Below the pieces are notes generated by a model. The model had not been told where the DNA came from. It searched no databases and was given only the letters and a program-made list of their open reading frames with translations. A program made the position numbers and the translations under genes. From NCBI RefSeq assembly GCF_000021945.1, contig NC_011831.1, positions 4,477,353 through 4,541,352 on the forward strand: a DNA stretch of 64,000 nt. The letters run 5' to 3'. This document shows positions 26,873 to 36,297 of the stretch, piece by piece. Source of the stretch: Chloroflexus aggregans DSM 9485. GTDB taxonomy: Bacteria > Chloroflexota > Chloroflexia > Chloroflexales > Chloroflexaceae. The first letter of the stretch is position 1. The number at the start of each line of letters is the position of its first letter.

Positions 26873-27850
26873 TCAGCCTGTCGCCTTCGCAACCGGTTGA
26901 GCAGCCAAATTGCCGGTTGTGCGCAAAATTAATCCGTAGGCGAGGAGTTGCCCGCGTAGGGAGTCCCGGTCGATCCGTCCACTGAAGTAATCACGCCACG
27001 CCTTGCCGATCAGGCGGAGCATACCGAGAGTGACGAGGGCGGTATGTGCGTAGCGTAGACCTCGGCCCCCGAACTTGGCCGTGTACCGCGCCCGTGCCCG
27101 CCACAAGGCGACGTACATTTTCCACCGGAATTGGCCGGTAGCTGCACTACCGACGTGAATAACGTGTGCCGCCGGAACCTGCCAGATTGCCCATCCGGCC
27201 TGCTTGATCCGTCGGCACCAGTCGATCTCTTCACAGTACATAAAATAGTCTTCGTCCATAAGCCCCACTTCGCCAATGGTAGCGCTGCGTACCATCATAC
27301 AGGCGCCAAGGGGGTAGTCAATCGGAAAGGGAGCATCACCAAGTTCAGCCGGGTAACGTCCGTGCCACCACGAGTCGTAGAGGCGACCGGGCAAGACTTC
27401 GCCGGGCGGGAAGAGATCGAGGGCCGTCGTGATCAGATCGGGAAAACGGAAGGCAGCTCGTTGAAGTGTGTGATCGGGGTTGAGCAAGCGCGGCCCCACC
27501 AACCCAACGCGCGGATGCGCCGCAAGGAAATCGGCCATCGCTTCAATTGCTCCCGGTAATAGCTCGGTGTCGGGGTTCAGCACCAAAATCGCCCCACAGG
27601 TATCTACGAGTAGGCTGATACCCTCGTTACACGCAGCCGCATAGCCGGGATTATCCGGCCGTTCTCGCACCGTCACCGTCGGGAATTCACGCCGCACCAG
27701 CGCGACGCTCTCATCTTGCGAGCCGTTATCCACCACAACAATCCGCAGTGGCAACGTGCATGCCTGCAACGACGCCAGACAACGCCGCAACAAGGGGGCC
27801 GTATTGTACGAAACGACGACAACGCCAATCGGCGACAAGGTATGTTCCAT
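26873..27850 (-). CDS. Family 2 glycosyltransferase (rhamnosyltransferase-like)
   Basis: The 325-aa product is a GT-A enzyme. GVVVVSYNTAPLLRRCLASL opens the nucleotide-sugar fold, VVDNGSQDES follows, and LVLNPDTELLPGAIEAM carries the metal-binding D-x-D equivalent. FMYCEEIDWCRRIKQAGW is the acceptor-side ED motif of this subfamily. The C-terminal ~70 residues are basic and amphipathic and may touch the membrane. Such enzymes usually add sugars to cell-surface polysaccharide. I prefer the ATG at 27850, which places the core fold at the N-terminus; a TTG at 27880 would add ten atypical residues. Confidence 0.85.
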   Translation of the reverse strand: MEHTLSPIGVVVVSYNTAPLLRRCLASLQACTLPLRIVVVDNGSQDESVALVRREFPTVTVRERPDNPGYAAACNEGISLLVDTCGAILVLNPDTELLPGAIEAMADFLAAHPRVGLVGPRLLNPDHTLQRAAFRFPDLITTALDLFPPGEVLPGRLYDSWWHGRYPAELGDAPFPIDYPLGACMMVRSATIGEVGLMDEDYFMYCEEIDWCRRIKQAGWAIWQVPAAHVIHVGSAATGQFRWKMYVALWRARARYTAKFGGRGLRYAHTALVTLGMLRLIGKAWRDYFSGRIDRDSLRGQLLAYGLILRTTGNLAAQPVAKATG

Positions 27851-28003
27851 AGCGGGCCGATTGTAGCGTTGGCTTACCAAATTTGCAAATCTGATCTTCT
27901 CTTACCCCACTCCCATATCAGTGAAAGCGGAGAACTGCCATATCTCTCTCGCCTGTGTCAATCGTCGCCCCAACGACACCTATCCTGCCCAACCGGGAAA
28001 TGG

Positions 28004-28410
28004 TCTCGTAAGGGCGCGGCACGTCGTGTCCCTACCGCAACCGGCAGGCACTGCGCGACGGGTGCCGGTATGTTGATCTCGTAGGGGCACGGCGTACCCC
28101 TACCGCAACCCCATTGGGTACCGCACCGGTAGGGGCACGGCGTGCCCCTACCGCACCACCCGCGGCCAGGGCTCCGGTTGAGGTTGATCGGGACGGTATG
28201 TTTGATCGTGGTCATCCTGGTCATCGTGTGGGAATGGTAATCGCATACGCCGTAGGAGCGCGGCACGCCGCGCCCCTACCGCAATCTCCATTGGGCACTG
28301 CGCACCGGTAGGGGCACGCCTCGTCCCGCCGGTAATACCCGCCAGGCACGGCACCGGTTATGATCATCGCATCCGAGTTGTAGGGGCGAGGCATGCCTCG
28401 CCCCTACAAC
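28004..28410. repeat. Cluster of GTAGGGGC-type palindromic repeats
   Basis: About six copies of a short palindrome (GTAGGGGCACGG / CCGTGCCCCTACC and variants) lie near 28004, 28079, 28128, 28251, 28305 and 28377. The last is a perfect 34-bp palindrome at 28377-28410 with arms GTTGTAGGGGCGAGGCA. The region between the glycosyltransferase start and 28603 holds no gene. Confidence 0.75.
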
Positions 28411-28603
28411 AACATCCACAATATTGGGGGCGATAGCCGATACCGTAGGTTGGATCATGCCATCGTTGCTACGATGACCGATGCCTTGCATCCACGTGAG
28501 TGGGAGAGAGACCAGGGGTGAGAACCAATAACATCCTACCCACCAATTAGTATTACAATGAAGACAGTGCTCGTAACCGTATTATGATAAGGTTCATGCC
28601 AAT

Positions 28604-29422
28604 ATGCTAGATTTTGCCATTGATGTAGCCTATCGAGCCGGTGCTCTGATTCGGGCTGGGGCTGAACGTGAGATTACCTACGAACCAAAACAACACGCCG
28701 ATGTCGTTACCGAAGTCGATCGGGCCAGCGAGGCCCTCATCGTCGGTGCGATCCGCGCTCGCTACCCCGACCATGCGATCGTCGCCGAAGAAGGTAGCGG
28801 CGTTAGTATGGCTTCTCCCTACACGTGGCTGATCGATCCGCTCGATGGCACGCTCAACTTTCTCCATGGCTTGCCCATCTTTGCCGTCTCAATTGCCCTC
28901 CTTGCCTACAACGAACCGCTGCTCGGCGTGGTCTACGACCCGATGCGCAACGAACTCTTCTACGCTGAACGTGGCAAGGGGGCGTTTCTCAACGGTCGCC
29001 GTCTCCACGTCTCGCGAACATCGGCGTTAGCCCGTAGTCTATTGAGCAGTGGCTTACCGTATGATCGCTTTACGCAGCCCGACAACAACTTGACCGAGCT
29101 GACCTATCTGGCGATGCTGGTGCAAGATATTCGTCGGCCCGGTTCAGCGGCGCTTGATCTCTGTGCTGTTGCTGCCGGGCGTACCGATGGTCATTGGGAA
29201 TTGGGTTTGAAGCCGTGGGATGTTGCTGCCGGTGGTTTGATTGCGCGTGAAGCCGGTGCCACCGTCACCGATTGGCAGGGTGGCGAGTGGCGCCCGCTCA
29301 GTGGTGATCGAATTGTTGCAACGAATGGCTTAATTCACGCCGAACTGTTGGCTGCGTTGGCCGCAGCGCGGCGTCAACGTGAGCAAAATCCGATGTCAGA
29401 TACGATCTCGCCACGTTCATAA
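28604..29422 (+). CDS. Inositol monophosphatase family phosphatase
   Basis: The 272-aa product has the metal-binding series of the IMPase superfamily: the VAEEGSG glutamate, WLIDPLDGTLNFLHGLP, and KPWDVAAGGLIAREAGA. It hydrolyses a sugar or inositol phosphate with Mg2+. Possible substrates include inositol-1-phosphate, histidinol phosphate and 3'-phosphoadenosine phosphate; the sequence is closest to the generic SuhB type. The radical SAM gene follows 39 bases downstream on the same strand. Confidence 0.9.
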   Translation: MLDFAIDVAYRAGALIRAGAEREITYEPKQHADVVTEVDRASEALIVGAIRARYPDHAIVAEEGSGVSMASPYTWLIDPLDGTLNFLHGLPIFAVSIALLAYNEPLLGVVYDPMRNELFYAERGKGAFLNGRRLHVSRTSALARSLLSSGLPYDRFTQPDNNLTELTYLAMLVQDIRRPGSAALDLCAVAAGRTDGHWELGLKPWDVAAGGLIAREAGATVTDWQGGEWRPLSGDRIVATNGLIHAELLAALAAARRQREQNPMSDTISPRS

Positions 29423-29461
29423 CTATACCGCTGTGTCGTCGTTATTCCAGGTAATGGACTC

Positions 29462-30526
29462 ATGGCCTACTATCAACGCGAAATTGCTCCGAACGTACCG
29501 CCGCTTAGCCCACGCCGTCCGCTCATCAACGAGTACTTTCTCTCGGCCTACACGATGAGCATCTATGCCGGCTGTGAGTTTGGCTGCCCGTATTGTGACA
29601 GTTGGGTCTATCACGAACGACCGCTCAACGAGACGATTGCCATCCCGGTCGACTTACCGCAGCGCCTTGCTGCCGTCCTACCGACGATTGATCGTGGAGA
29701 TTTGATCGCCATCAGTGCCTTGAGCGATCCCTATCAGCCCGCCGAAGAGACGTATCGTATCACGCGGCAGGTGTTGCAACTCTTTGCCGAGCATCGTCAG
29801 CCTTGTCTGGTGATGACGAAGAGTCCGCTCGTGCTTGAAGATCGTTCACTGTTACAGAAGATCAACGAGCAGAGTTTGGCAATCGTGGTTACGACGCTAC
29901 TCACGCTCGATCAGCATTTGGCGACCCGCATCGAGGCTCGTGCGCCGTCGCCCCAGTTACGCCTTGAACTGATTACCGAATTGAAACGGGCCGGGATTCC
30001 GGTTGGGGTAGCGTTGGTGCCGATTATGCCCTACGTCAACGATAGCAATCTCAATCTGCGCCGTGTATTGCACGCTTGCGCAACTGCCGGCGCCGATTTT
30101 GTGATTTGGGATTACCTACACATCCCGAACGAGCGCCATCGGCATCGGATCAACGTATTACTGAACCGGCTTGGTTCCTACCCGCCGCGTTACTACCGTG
30201 ATATCTATCGCGATCAGGCAACGGTCAATCCGCTCTACCGGTACGATCGCGACTACGAATTACTTCAGCGCTGCGACGAGCTGGGTTTAGCACCGCGCGC
30301 CCCGCATCATCTCTTTGCCGGCAAGTTATCACCGCGTAACGAAGCTGCTTTGCTCTTGCGTCATACGGCTTTTCGTGATCGCGTACAGGGGCGTGATCGA
30401 TTAGCGACGCTCCACCGTGAACTGGCCGACGCCGTCTACCGAGGCCGTATTCGGGCTGCCGATCTCCGGCAAAGCCCGCTCTACCCCACCATTGGCCCGC
30501 TCCTGGGATTATCGGCCACCGGCTGA
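29462..30526 (+). CDS. SPL-family radical SAM protein
   Basis: The 354-aa product has CEFGCPYC, a C-x3-C-x2-C cluster motif that binds the 4Fe-4S centre cleaving S-adenosylmethionine. ISALSDPYQPAEETYRITRQ and VMTKSPLVLED follow, both typical of the spore photoproduct lyase-like (SplB/Rv2578c) family. Members outside spore formers have unknown substrates. The C-terminal third (LHIPNERHRHRINVLLNRLG onward) is less conserved. The 3' end overlaps the facing rimI gene by 46 bases. Confidence 0.88.
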   Translation: MAYYQREIAPNVPPLSPRRPLINEYFLSAYTMSIYAGCEFGCPYCDSWVYHERPLNETIAIPVDLPQRLAAVLPTIDRGDLIAISALSDPYQPAEETYRITRQVLQLFAEHRQPCLVMTKSPLVLEDRSLLQKINEQSLAIVVTTLLTLDQHLATRIEARAPSPQLRLELITELKRAGIPVGVALVPIMPYVNDSNLNLRRVLHACATAGADFVIWDYLHIPNERHRHRINVLLNRLGSYPPRYYRDIYRDQATVNPLYRYDRDYELLQRCDELGLAPRAPHHLFAGKLSPRNEAALLLRHTAFRDRVQGRDRLATLHRELADAVYRGRIRAADLRQSPLYPTIGPLLGLSATG

Positions 30527-31143
30527 TCGGCTTGTTGACGTAACCGTTCGTACAATTGGCGACGCAACTCGCGCAACCGCTCTTTGAAGCTGGTGGTCGT
30601 GATCGGGTCGGTCCACATCACCAGGGCGTCTTCTTGGTTATCGGTATAATAATGAGGACGCTGACCGACCGGGCGGAACCCGTATTTGAGGTAGAGGCGT
30701 TGTGCGGCGAGGTTGCTCACCCGCACTTCGAGCGAGAGATATTCGGCGTTCAACTCATACGCGCCGTCGATCAAGGCATTGAGGAGTAGCTCACCCACCC
30801 CCCGACGGCGATGGTCTGGCGCCACCGCGATGGTCGTAATATGACCACTACGTTCGTTGAGCCAAATCCCACCGTAGCCGGCAATCGGGGGTCGTGCAGT
30901 TGGTAAGAGGCTCACCAACCCGATCCGTTGCAGCATACGGACAAGCAACGGATAATCGGTTGTGGAGGGTGAGCCGTTGGGGGGGCGGGTATCGGCGCGG
31001 GCGACGACATAGCGGCATGACTGGCGGTTGCGGATTTCGCGGCGGTAGGTCTGGGCCGACCACGGCGCCATCTGGCTTTGCCGCTCGATCTGCTGTACGG
31101 CGGGGATGTCATCTTCACCCATTGGTTCGATGAAGTAATACAC
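30481..31143 (-). CDS. rimI: Ribosomal protein S18 alanine N-acetyltransferase-like protein (RimI)
   Basis: This 220-aa GNAT enzyme has MGEDDIPAVQQIERQ and PWSAQTYRREI at the N-terminus, ITTIAVAPDHRRRGVGELLL for acetyl-CoA binding, and LEVRVSNLAAQRLYLKYGFRPVG at the C-terminus. These are the family marks of RimI, which acetylates the N-terminal alanine of ribosomal protein S18. A 15-20 residue insert and a ~40-residue C-terminal tail make it longer than the E. coli protein. Another protein N-acetyltransferase role cannot be excluded. Confidence 0.8.
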   Translation of the reverse strand: MYYFIEPMGEDDIPAVQQIERQSQMAPWSAQTYRREIRNRQSCRYVVARADTRPPNGSPSTTDYPLLVRMLQRIGLVSLLPTARPPIAGYGGIWLNERSGHITTIAVAPDHRRRGVGELLLNALIDGAYELNAEYLSLEVRVSNLAAQRLYLKYGFRPVGQRPHYYTDNQEDALVMWTDPITTTSFKERLRELRRQLYERLRQQADQPVADNPRSGPMVG

Positions 31144-31185
31144 CGCGCTTTACAACCTTTGCCGCTGCGCTGGCGGTTAGTTTGG

Positions 31186-32013
31186 CTAGGGCTGAAGTGG
31201 TCGCGCCGACTCCACAAAGAAAATACTCTGATACGCGCCATCGCGGCCAAAGCCACCGCCAGTTTGGAAGGTACCGGTTACCTCGACTAATCCCCAGACA
31301 AAGCTATTGTTCGGCCCAATTGTCAGGGCCGCCGATTGATCGGGTGGAAATTGTTCAACCCAAATCGTACCACCGATCGGTTGCGGACTGGCACCGTCTT
31401 CTTCGGTTGAGATGCCCTCGGCCAGCACATAAATGACCGAGTTCCAGAAATAGTAGGCTTGCGTTGTGATCCGTTGCCCCTGGTATTGCTGCGGATTACG
31501 CAACAACTCAAAGAAAGAGACCTTATCAGGGCCGAGCGGTCGATCGGTCAAGCGTTGTTCGATACGACGGATCCGCTCGATCGGTTCGGCACTACTTACC
31601 GTCAGTAGAAAGCGGTATGCCCCACCGGGACCGTAGTTGCCACCGGCTTCAAACCGGCCACGCACACGGACAAAACCGTAGACACTATCGCCGGGGCGGT
31701 GTAAGTGCTCGGTAACTTCGGCCGGAAATCCTTCGAGCCAGATTGGTTCACCGATTGGCTGCGCATCGAGACCGTTATCGAGTGTGCTCACTCCTACCGC
31801 CAAAACGGCCAGCGATGGATCGCCCGGACGCCAAACGTATGCGCCATCGACCGTTACCTCACGACCGTTATAATCATCGGGCTTGGTCGTCAGTTGTTGC
31901 ACGTATAATGGTGTAGCGAACGTAGTACGATTATTTGCACACGTCGCCAAGAACAGCAAACTCAGGAGCAGTATCAACAAGAGCAACGTGGCTCGCCAAA
32001 ATGGACGTAGCAT
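31186..32013 (-). CDS. Lipoprotein with an internally duplicated domain
   Basis: The ATG at 32013 has AGGAGG upstream and opens a lipoprotein signal (LLLLILLLSLLFLATC, lipidated at Cys of LATC). The 275-aa product contains two copies of the same ~110-residue domain. Paired landmarks are YNGREVTVDGAYVW with YQGQRITTQAYYFW, and FVRVRGRFEAGGNYGPGGAYRF with LVEVTGTFQTGGGFGRDGAYQS. Each copy looks like a small beta domain, perhaps of OB type. I know no function. It is exposed outside the membrane. Confidence 0.78.
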   Translation of the reverse strand: MLRPFWRATLLLLILLLSLLFLATCANNRTTFATPLYVQQLTTKPDDYNGREVTVDGAYVWRPGDPSLAVLAVGVSTLDNGLDAQPIGEPIWLEGFPAEVTEHLHRPGDSVYGFVRVRGRFEAGGNYGPGGAYRFLLTVSSAEPIERIRRIEQRLTDRPLGPDKVSFFELLRNPQQYQGQRITTQAYYFWNSVIYVLAEGISTEEDGASPQPIGGTIWVEQFPPDQSAALTIGPNNSFVWGLVEVTGTFQTGGGFGRDGAYQSIFFVESARPLQP

Positions 32014-32142
32014 GTAATCACATCCTCCTCGGACGGTGTCACGTAACCGATAGGGCATGCACAACGACGTGGTTGTCCATACATCTCTTCTGCGGGCGAT
32101 TATAGCAGATGCGCCATTGCCCTTCAACTCTTAACAAATGTC

Positions 32143-32171
32143 TTGACAGCCAGTACATCGATCAGTATGAT
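32143..32171 (+). promoter_or_regulatory. Strong sigma-A promoter for rny
   Basis: TTGACA, a 17-base spacer and TATGAT give a near-consensus housekeeping promoter. The predicted start near 32178 leaves a leader of about 105 bases before the GTG at 32284. Confidence 0.8.
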
Positions 32172-32283
32172 GATGACTATCTAATGGATTGCTAGTCCAT
32201 AGTTACAATATCTGTTCGCATACTGCCGGAAAACACTGTTACGAACCGGCGCATGCACATTAACAACTGCATAGGAGGCTACC

Positions 32284-33816
32284 GTGACAGAGCTACTCTG
32301 GGCCGTCATTGCCCTCTTACTCGGGCTAGTTGGCGGTGCAGGCATAGGTATCTGGTGGGCAAACAATGGCGCTAGCTCACTAGTCCAACGCAAAGCTGCT
32401 GAAGCGCGACTATTAATCGAAGAGGCGCGGTCGCAGCAAAAAGAGATACTTTTGCAAGCCAAAGATGAGGCATTACGGATTCGTAATGAAGCCGAAGCCG
32501 AGTTACGTGAATCGCGCCAAAGCTTGCAAAAACAAGAAGAACGGCTGCAACGTAAAGAGGAAAATATCGATCGCAAGCTCGAGGGGATCGAACGCCGCGA
32601 GCGGTTGATCCAGCAGCGCGAGCGCCAAATCGAACAGTTGGCACAAGAAGCTGAGCGGCTCAAACGACAACAAGCGCAAGAACTTGAGCGCATTTCTCAG
32701 TTGTCACGTGACGAAGCGCGTTCAATTATTTTAGCCGAAGTAGAACGCGAAACCCGTGAAGATGCTGCTCGGCGCATCCGTGAACTCGAACAGCAGACCA
32801 AAGAAGAAGCCGATAAGATTGCACGCAAAATTATCGGTTTGGCCATCCAACGCTGTGCGAGTGATTACGTTGCAGAAATGACCGTCTCAACGGTGAATCT
32901 GCCGAGTGAAGAATTGAAAGGACGCATTATCGGTCGTGAAGGCCGCAATATTCGTGCCTTTGAGCAGATCACCGGTGTTGATATCATTGTTGACGATACG
33001 CCCGAAGCAGTGACGCTCTCGTGTCATGATCCGGTACGTCGCGAAGTGGCACGGGTAGCGCTGCTCAAGTTGCTGAAAGATGGTCGTATCCATCCGTCAC
33101 GCATCGAGGAGGTGGTCCACAAGACGCAGCTTGAGATCGAACAGATTATGCGTGAAGAGGGTGAGCGCGTTGCCTACGAAGCAAACGTGCAAGGGTTGCA
33201 CCCCGATCTGATCAAGCTGCTCGGTCGGTTGAAGTATCGTACTAGTTATGGGCAAAATGTGTTACAGCATTCACTTGAATGTGCCTTATTGGCGGCGCAC
33301 ATGGCTGCCGAATTAGGGGCGAATGTGAATATTGCGAAGACGGCGGCACTCCTGCACGACATCGGTAAGGCAGTCGATCATGAAGTGCAGGGTCCTCATG
33401 CTCTGATCGGAGCGGAGATTGCGCGCCGGTTGGGCCGGTCACCGGCCATTGTGCATGCAATAGCTGCCCATCACTATGACGAGGAGCCACAAACGGTTGA
33501 AGCATTTCTGGTGATTGCAGCCGATGCGATCTCCGGCGCACGGCCCGGTGCGCGTCGTGAGACGCTCGATCTCTATATCAAACGGCTTGAAGCACTAGAG
33601 ACGGTAGCAACCTCATTCCCCGGTGTCCAACGGGCATTTGCCGTTCAAGCCGGTCGTGAGGTGCGTGTCATGGTGCAGCCCGATCAAATCGATGATCTGG
33701 GTAGCATCCATCTGGCTCGCAATGTGGCAAAGAAGATTGAAGAGAGTTTGCAGTATCCGGGCCAGATCAAAGTAACGATCATCCGTGAAACCCGCGCGGT
33801 CGATTATGCGCGGTGA
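32284..33816 (+). CDS. rny: Ribonuclease Y
   Basis: RNase Y is a membrane-anchored endoribonuclease that starts mRNA decay in many Gram-positive-type bacteria. The 510-aa product has one N-terminal TM helix ([19 protein letters not shown]) and a long coiled coil to about residue 190. A KH domain follows ([19 protein letters not shown]), then an HD domain with [12 protein letters not shown] and [10 protein letters not shown], and the C-terminal RNase Y domain. The GTG start has AGGAGG 6 bases upstream. Order and length match the family. Confidence 0.95.
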   Translation: MTELLWAVIALLLGLVGGAGIGIWWANNGASSLVQRKAAEARLLIEEARSQQKEILLQAKDEALRIRNEAEAELRESRQSLQKQEERLQRKEENIDRKLEGIERRERLIQQRERQIEQLAQEAERLKRQQAQELERISQLSRDEARSIILAEVERETREDAARRIRELEQQTKEEADKIARKIIGLAIQRCASDYVAEMTVSTVNLPSEELKGRIIGREGRNIRAFEQITGVDIIVDDTPEAVTLSCHDPVRREVARVALLKLLKDGRIHPSRIEEVVHKTQLEIEQIMREEGERVAYEANVQGLHPDLIKLLGRLKYRTSYGQNVLQHSLECALLAAHMAAELGANVNIAKTAALLHDIGKAVDHEVQGPHALIGAEIARRLGRSPAIVHAIAAHHYDEEPQTVEAFLVIAADAISGARPGARRETLDLYIKRLEALETVATSFPGVQRAFAVQAGREVRVMVQPDQIDDLGSIHLARNVAKKIEESLQYPGQIKVTIIRETRAVDYAR

Positions 33817-33889
33817 TCATATTCGGCTAAATTGCTCGAATTTGTGCAAAATCGGGATAATTTGGCCTGCAAACCACGATACTGTGTGG

Positions 33890-33895
33890 TACAAT
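33890..33895 (+). promoter_or_regulatory. Possible -10 box for spoVS
   Basis: TACAAT lies after a TGTGG and 61 bases before the first candidate spoVS start. The -35 region is weak (CTGCAA at the proper distance). The rny stop is about 70 bases upstream. Confidence 0.35.
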
Positions 33896-34021
33896 TTTCT
33901 CACGCAATTACGTGTCGGCTATCAGGGTTCATTTACACGAGGAGGCTGCGCCGGTATGATCCTGGCAACTCCGCCCGATGATGCGAGCCGTCTATCTACT
34001 CTTCACCAACAGGAGGAAGCT

Positions 34022-34357
34022 ATGAGCAACGCCCAGCCGCTAGAACGGGCAGTCGGCGATAACAATGCGGCCACTCCCGCTCGTCAACAGCGCAGCGCCG
34101 AGGTCCTTAAGGTCTCGACCCGCTCGCGGCCGAGTGCCGTTGCCGGCGCTATTGCCGGTGTTATGCGCGAGAACGGTTCGGCTGAAGTGCAGTCAATTGG
34201 CGCCGGTGCGACCAATCAGGCAATTAAGGCCGTCGCTATTGCTCGTGCATATCTCAGCGAGGAGGGGATCGATATTGTCTGTATTCCGTCATTTATCGAT
34301 GTCTCCATCGATAATGAGGAACGCACAGCGATTCGTCTTTTGATCGAACGCCGGTAG
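34022..34357 (+). CDS. spoVS: Stage V sporulation protein S homologue (Alba-like SpoVS)
   Basis: The conserved 86-residue core (LKVSTRSRPSAVAGAIAGVM, AVAIARAYLSEEGIDIVCIP) is the full SpoVS domain, preceded by a ~25-residue acidic/Ala-rich extension. In Bacillus SpoVS affects sporulation; in non-spore formers it is a small, conserved, Alba-like protein probably binding nucleic acid. Two in-frame starts both have AGGAGG: 34022 (111 aa) and 33956 (133 aa). I prefer 34022 as the shorter, closer to family length. A location directly after rny suggests a link to RNA metabolism. Confidence 0.88.
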   Translation: MSNAQPLERAVGDNNAATPARQQRSAEVLKVSTRSRPSAVAGAIAGVMRENGSAEVQSIGAGATNQAIKAVAIARAYLSEEGIDIVCIPSFIDVSIDNEERTAIRLLIERR

Positions 34358-34385
34358 CCTCCTGTGTGGTTCCGTCGTCACCTGT

Positions 34386-34412
34386 GAGGCATCTCCAGTA
34401 CGGAGATGCCTC
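34386..34412 (+). terminator. Hairpin terminator after spoVS
   Basis: GAGGCATCTCC and GGAGATGCCTC form a perfect 11-bp stem with a 5-base loop, followed by TCTTGT. Confidence 0.7.
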
Positions 34413-34436
34413 TCTTGTATTCGTGAGTGTGTCTGC

Positions 34437-36278
34437 ATGGATGAGATCGCACGCTTTCTGCGCGCCTATCCCCCCTTCGACCGCCTTCCCGATCAGGTGG
34501 TACACCAGATTGCCGGCGAGTTGCAGATTGAGTTTGTCCGGGCTGGTCAGACGATCTTGACCCGCGGTGGTGAGCCGGCGCAGTTTCTCTATATTGTGTG
34601 TAAGGGATCGGTTGATCTGCTGCGGAGCGGCGATCAAGTCGTCGATACCCTTGGTCCCGGTGAAGCGTTTGGTCATCCGTCGTTGATCCGTGGTCAGCCC
34701 CCGCTGGTCACGGTGCGCGCTCATACCGATACATTGCTCTATCTGCTGCCGGCCCCAATCTTCCATCGCCTGCGTGCCGAACAGCCACAGTTTGCCGCAT
34801 TTTTTGCCGCCTCTGTGATTGAGCGTCTTGGTTATGCCCTACAGTCGCGACAGGCCGAATCGAATCCGGCGCTGTTTCAAACCCGCCTGCGTGATCTGAT
34901 CGCGCGCCCACCGGTTTCGATTAGCCCCGATGCGACCGTTGGTGAGGCCGCACGTTTGATGCGGGCCGAACGGATTTCTTCGTTGATCGTTGAACACGAT
35001 CCGCTCGGTATTATTACCGACCGCGACCTGCGCAACCGTGTGCTGGCCGAAGGGTTGTCCGATGCGACGCCTGTTCGCCGGGTGATGAGTGCGCCGGCAA
35101 CGGTTATTTCAGCCGATGCTTTGGCATTTGAAGGCCTGTTGCTGATGCTCGAACGAGGTATCCACCATCTGCCGCTCGTTGATGGTGAACGGATGGTGGG
35201 CGTGGTCACGCATACCGATATTCTGCGTCGCCAAAGCAATAGTCCACTCTTTTTGCCTCGTTTGCTGCAACGGGCGACATCACCGGCCGATCTACGCCGC
35301 TATACCGATCAGGTTGCCGAGGCGGTGATAACCCTGATGGATGCCGGGGCACGGGTGAGCGATATTGGTCGCGTGGTGGCCGTGGCCCACGATGCGCTCT
35401 TACAACGCTTGTTGCAAGATGCTGAGGCACAGTTGGGGCCACCACCGGTGCCGTATGCGTGGCTCGTGCTTGGCTCTGAGGGTCGCTATGAGCAAACCTT
35501 GCGCACCGATCAAGATAATGCACTGGTCTACGACGATGAAGCATCGCCAGAAGCAGTACTCTATTTTGAGCAACTGGCCGAGTTGGTGGTCGGCTGGCTG
35601 GTAGAGTGTGGTTTTCCCCGTTGCCCCGGTAATATCATGGCCACCAACCCAGAGTGGCGGCAGCCACTGTCGGTCTGGCAACGCTATTTTCGTCGCTGGA
35701 TCGAGGTGCCCGATGAGGAGTCGTTACTGCGGATTGCTATCTTCTTCGATTATCGACAGGTGTATGGTACCTTGCCTGCCGAACCGATCTTGCGCACGAT
35801 TACTCAGCATGCCGCCGATCATCGTATCTTTATGGCCCGCTTAGCACGAGCTGCTCTCCGTCAGCCTGCTCCGCTCACGTTCTTCCGGCAAGTTGCCCTC
35901 GAACGCCGCGGGGAACAGCGTGATCTGCTCGATCTGAAGTTGCGTGGAACCGCAATGGTAGTCGATTTAGCACGTCTCTTTGCGCTTGAAGCCCATAGTA
36001 ACGAGACGAATACGATCGCGCGCTTGCGCGCAGCGATGGGCGCTGGTGTGTTGAGCCGCGAAGACGGCGATAATCTGATTAGCGCGTTTGAGCTGCTCTC
36101 GACCCTGCGCTTGCAACACCAGCAACAGCAGATTGCTCAGGGGCTGCCGCCTGACAATCTCGTCAATTTCCACCAGCTTAGCCCGCGCGAACGGCGCGAA
36201 ATCAAAGAATCGTTGCAGGCGATAGCCTCGGTGCAGCGCGGGGTGGCGCTCATGTTCCAGACTGATCGGTTGGCGTGA
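34437..36278 (+). CDS. cNMP-binding / CBS / DUF294 nucleotidyltransferase protein
   Basis: The 613-aa product has a cyclic-nucleotide-binding domain (residues 1-125; FVRAGQTILTRGGEPAQFLY and TLGPGEAFGHPSLIRGQ). Two CBS domains follow (about 150-270; ATVGEAARLMRAERISSLIV and MVGVVTHTDILRR). Next is a DUF294 nucleotidyltransferase domain with WLVLGSEGRYEQTLRTDQDN, holding the GS and DxD-like catalytic residues. A DUF294 C-terminal helical domain ends the protein. It should transfer a nucleotide to an unknown target under control of a nucleotide ligand. The exonuclease gene follows 19 bases later, and DUF294/exonuclease pairs are common. Confidence 0.88.
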   Translation: MDEIARFLRAYPPFDRLPDQVVHQIAGELQIEFVRAGQTILTRGGEPAQFLYIVCKGSVDLLRSGDQVVDTLGPGEAFGHPSLIRGQPPLVTVRAHTDTLLYLLPAPIFHRLRAEQPQFAAFFAASVIERLGYALQSRQAESNPALFQTRLRDLIARPPVSISPDATVGEAARLMRAERISSLIVEHDPLGIITDRDLRNRVLAEGLSDATPVRRVMSAPATVISADALAFEGLLLMLERGIHHLPLVDGERMVGVVTHTDILRRQSNSPLFLPRLLQRATSPADLRRYTDQVAEAVITLMDAGARVSDIGRVVAVAHDALLQRLLQDAEAQLGPPPVPYAWLVLGSEGRYEQTLRTDQDNALVYDDEASPEAVLYFEQLAELVVGWLVECGFPRCPGNIMATNPEWRQPLSVWQRYFRRWIEVPDEESLLRIAIFFDYRQVYGTLPAEPILRTITQHAADHRIFMARLARAALRQPAPLTFFRQVALERRGEQRDLLDLKLRGTAMVVDLARLFALEAHSNETNTIARLRAAMGAGVLSREDGDNLISAFELLSTLRLQHQQQQIAQGLPPDNLVNFHQLSPRERREIKESLQAIASVQRGVALMFQTDRLA

Positions 36279-36297
36279 CGCCAGCACGGGAGAGACT

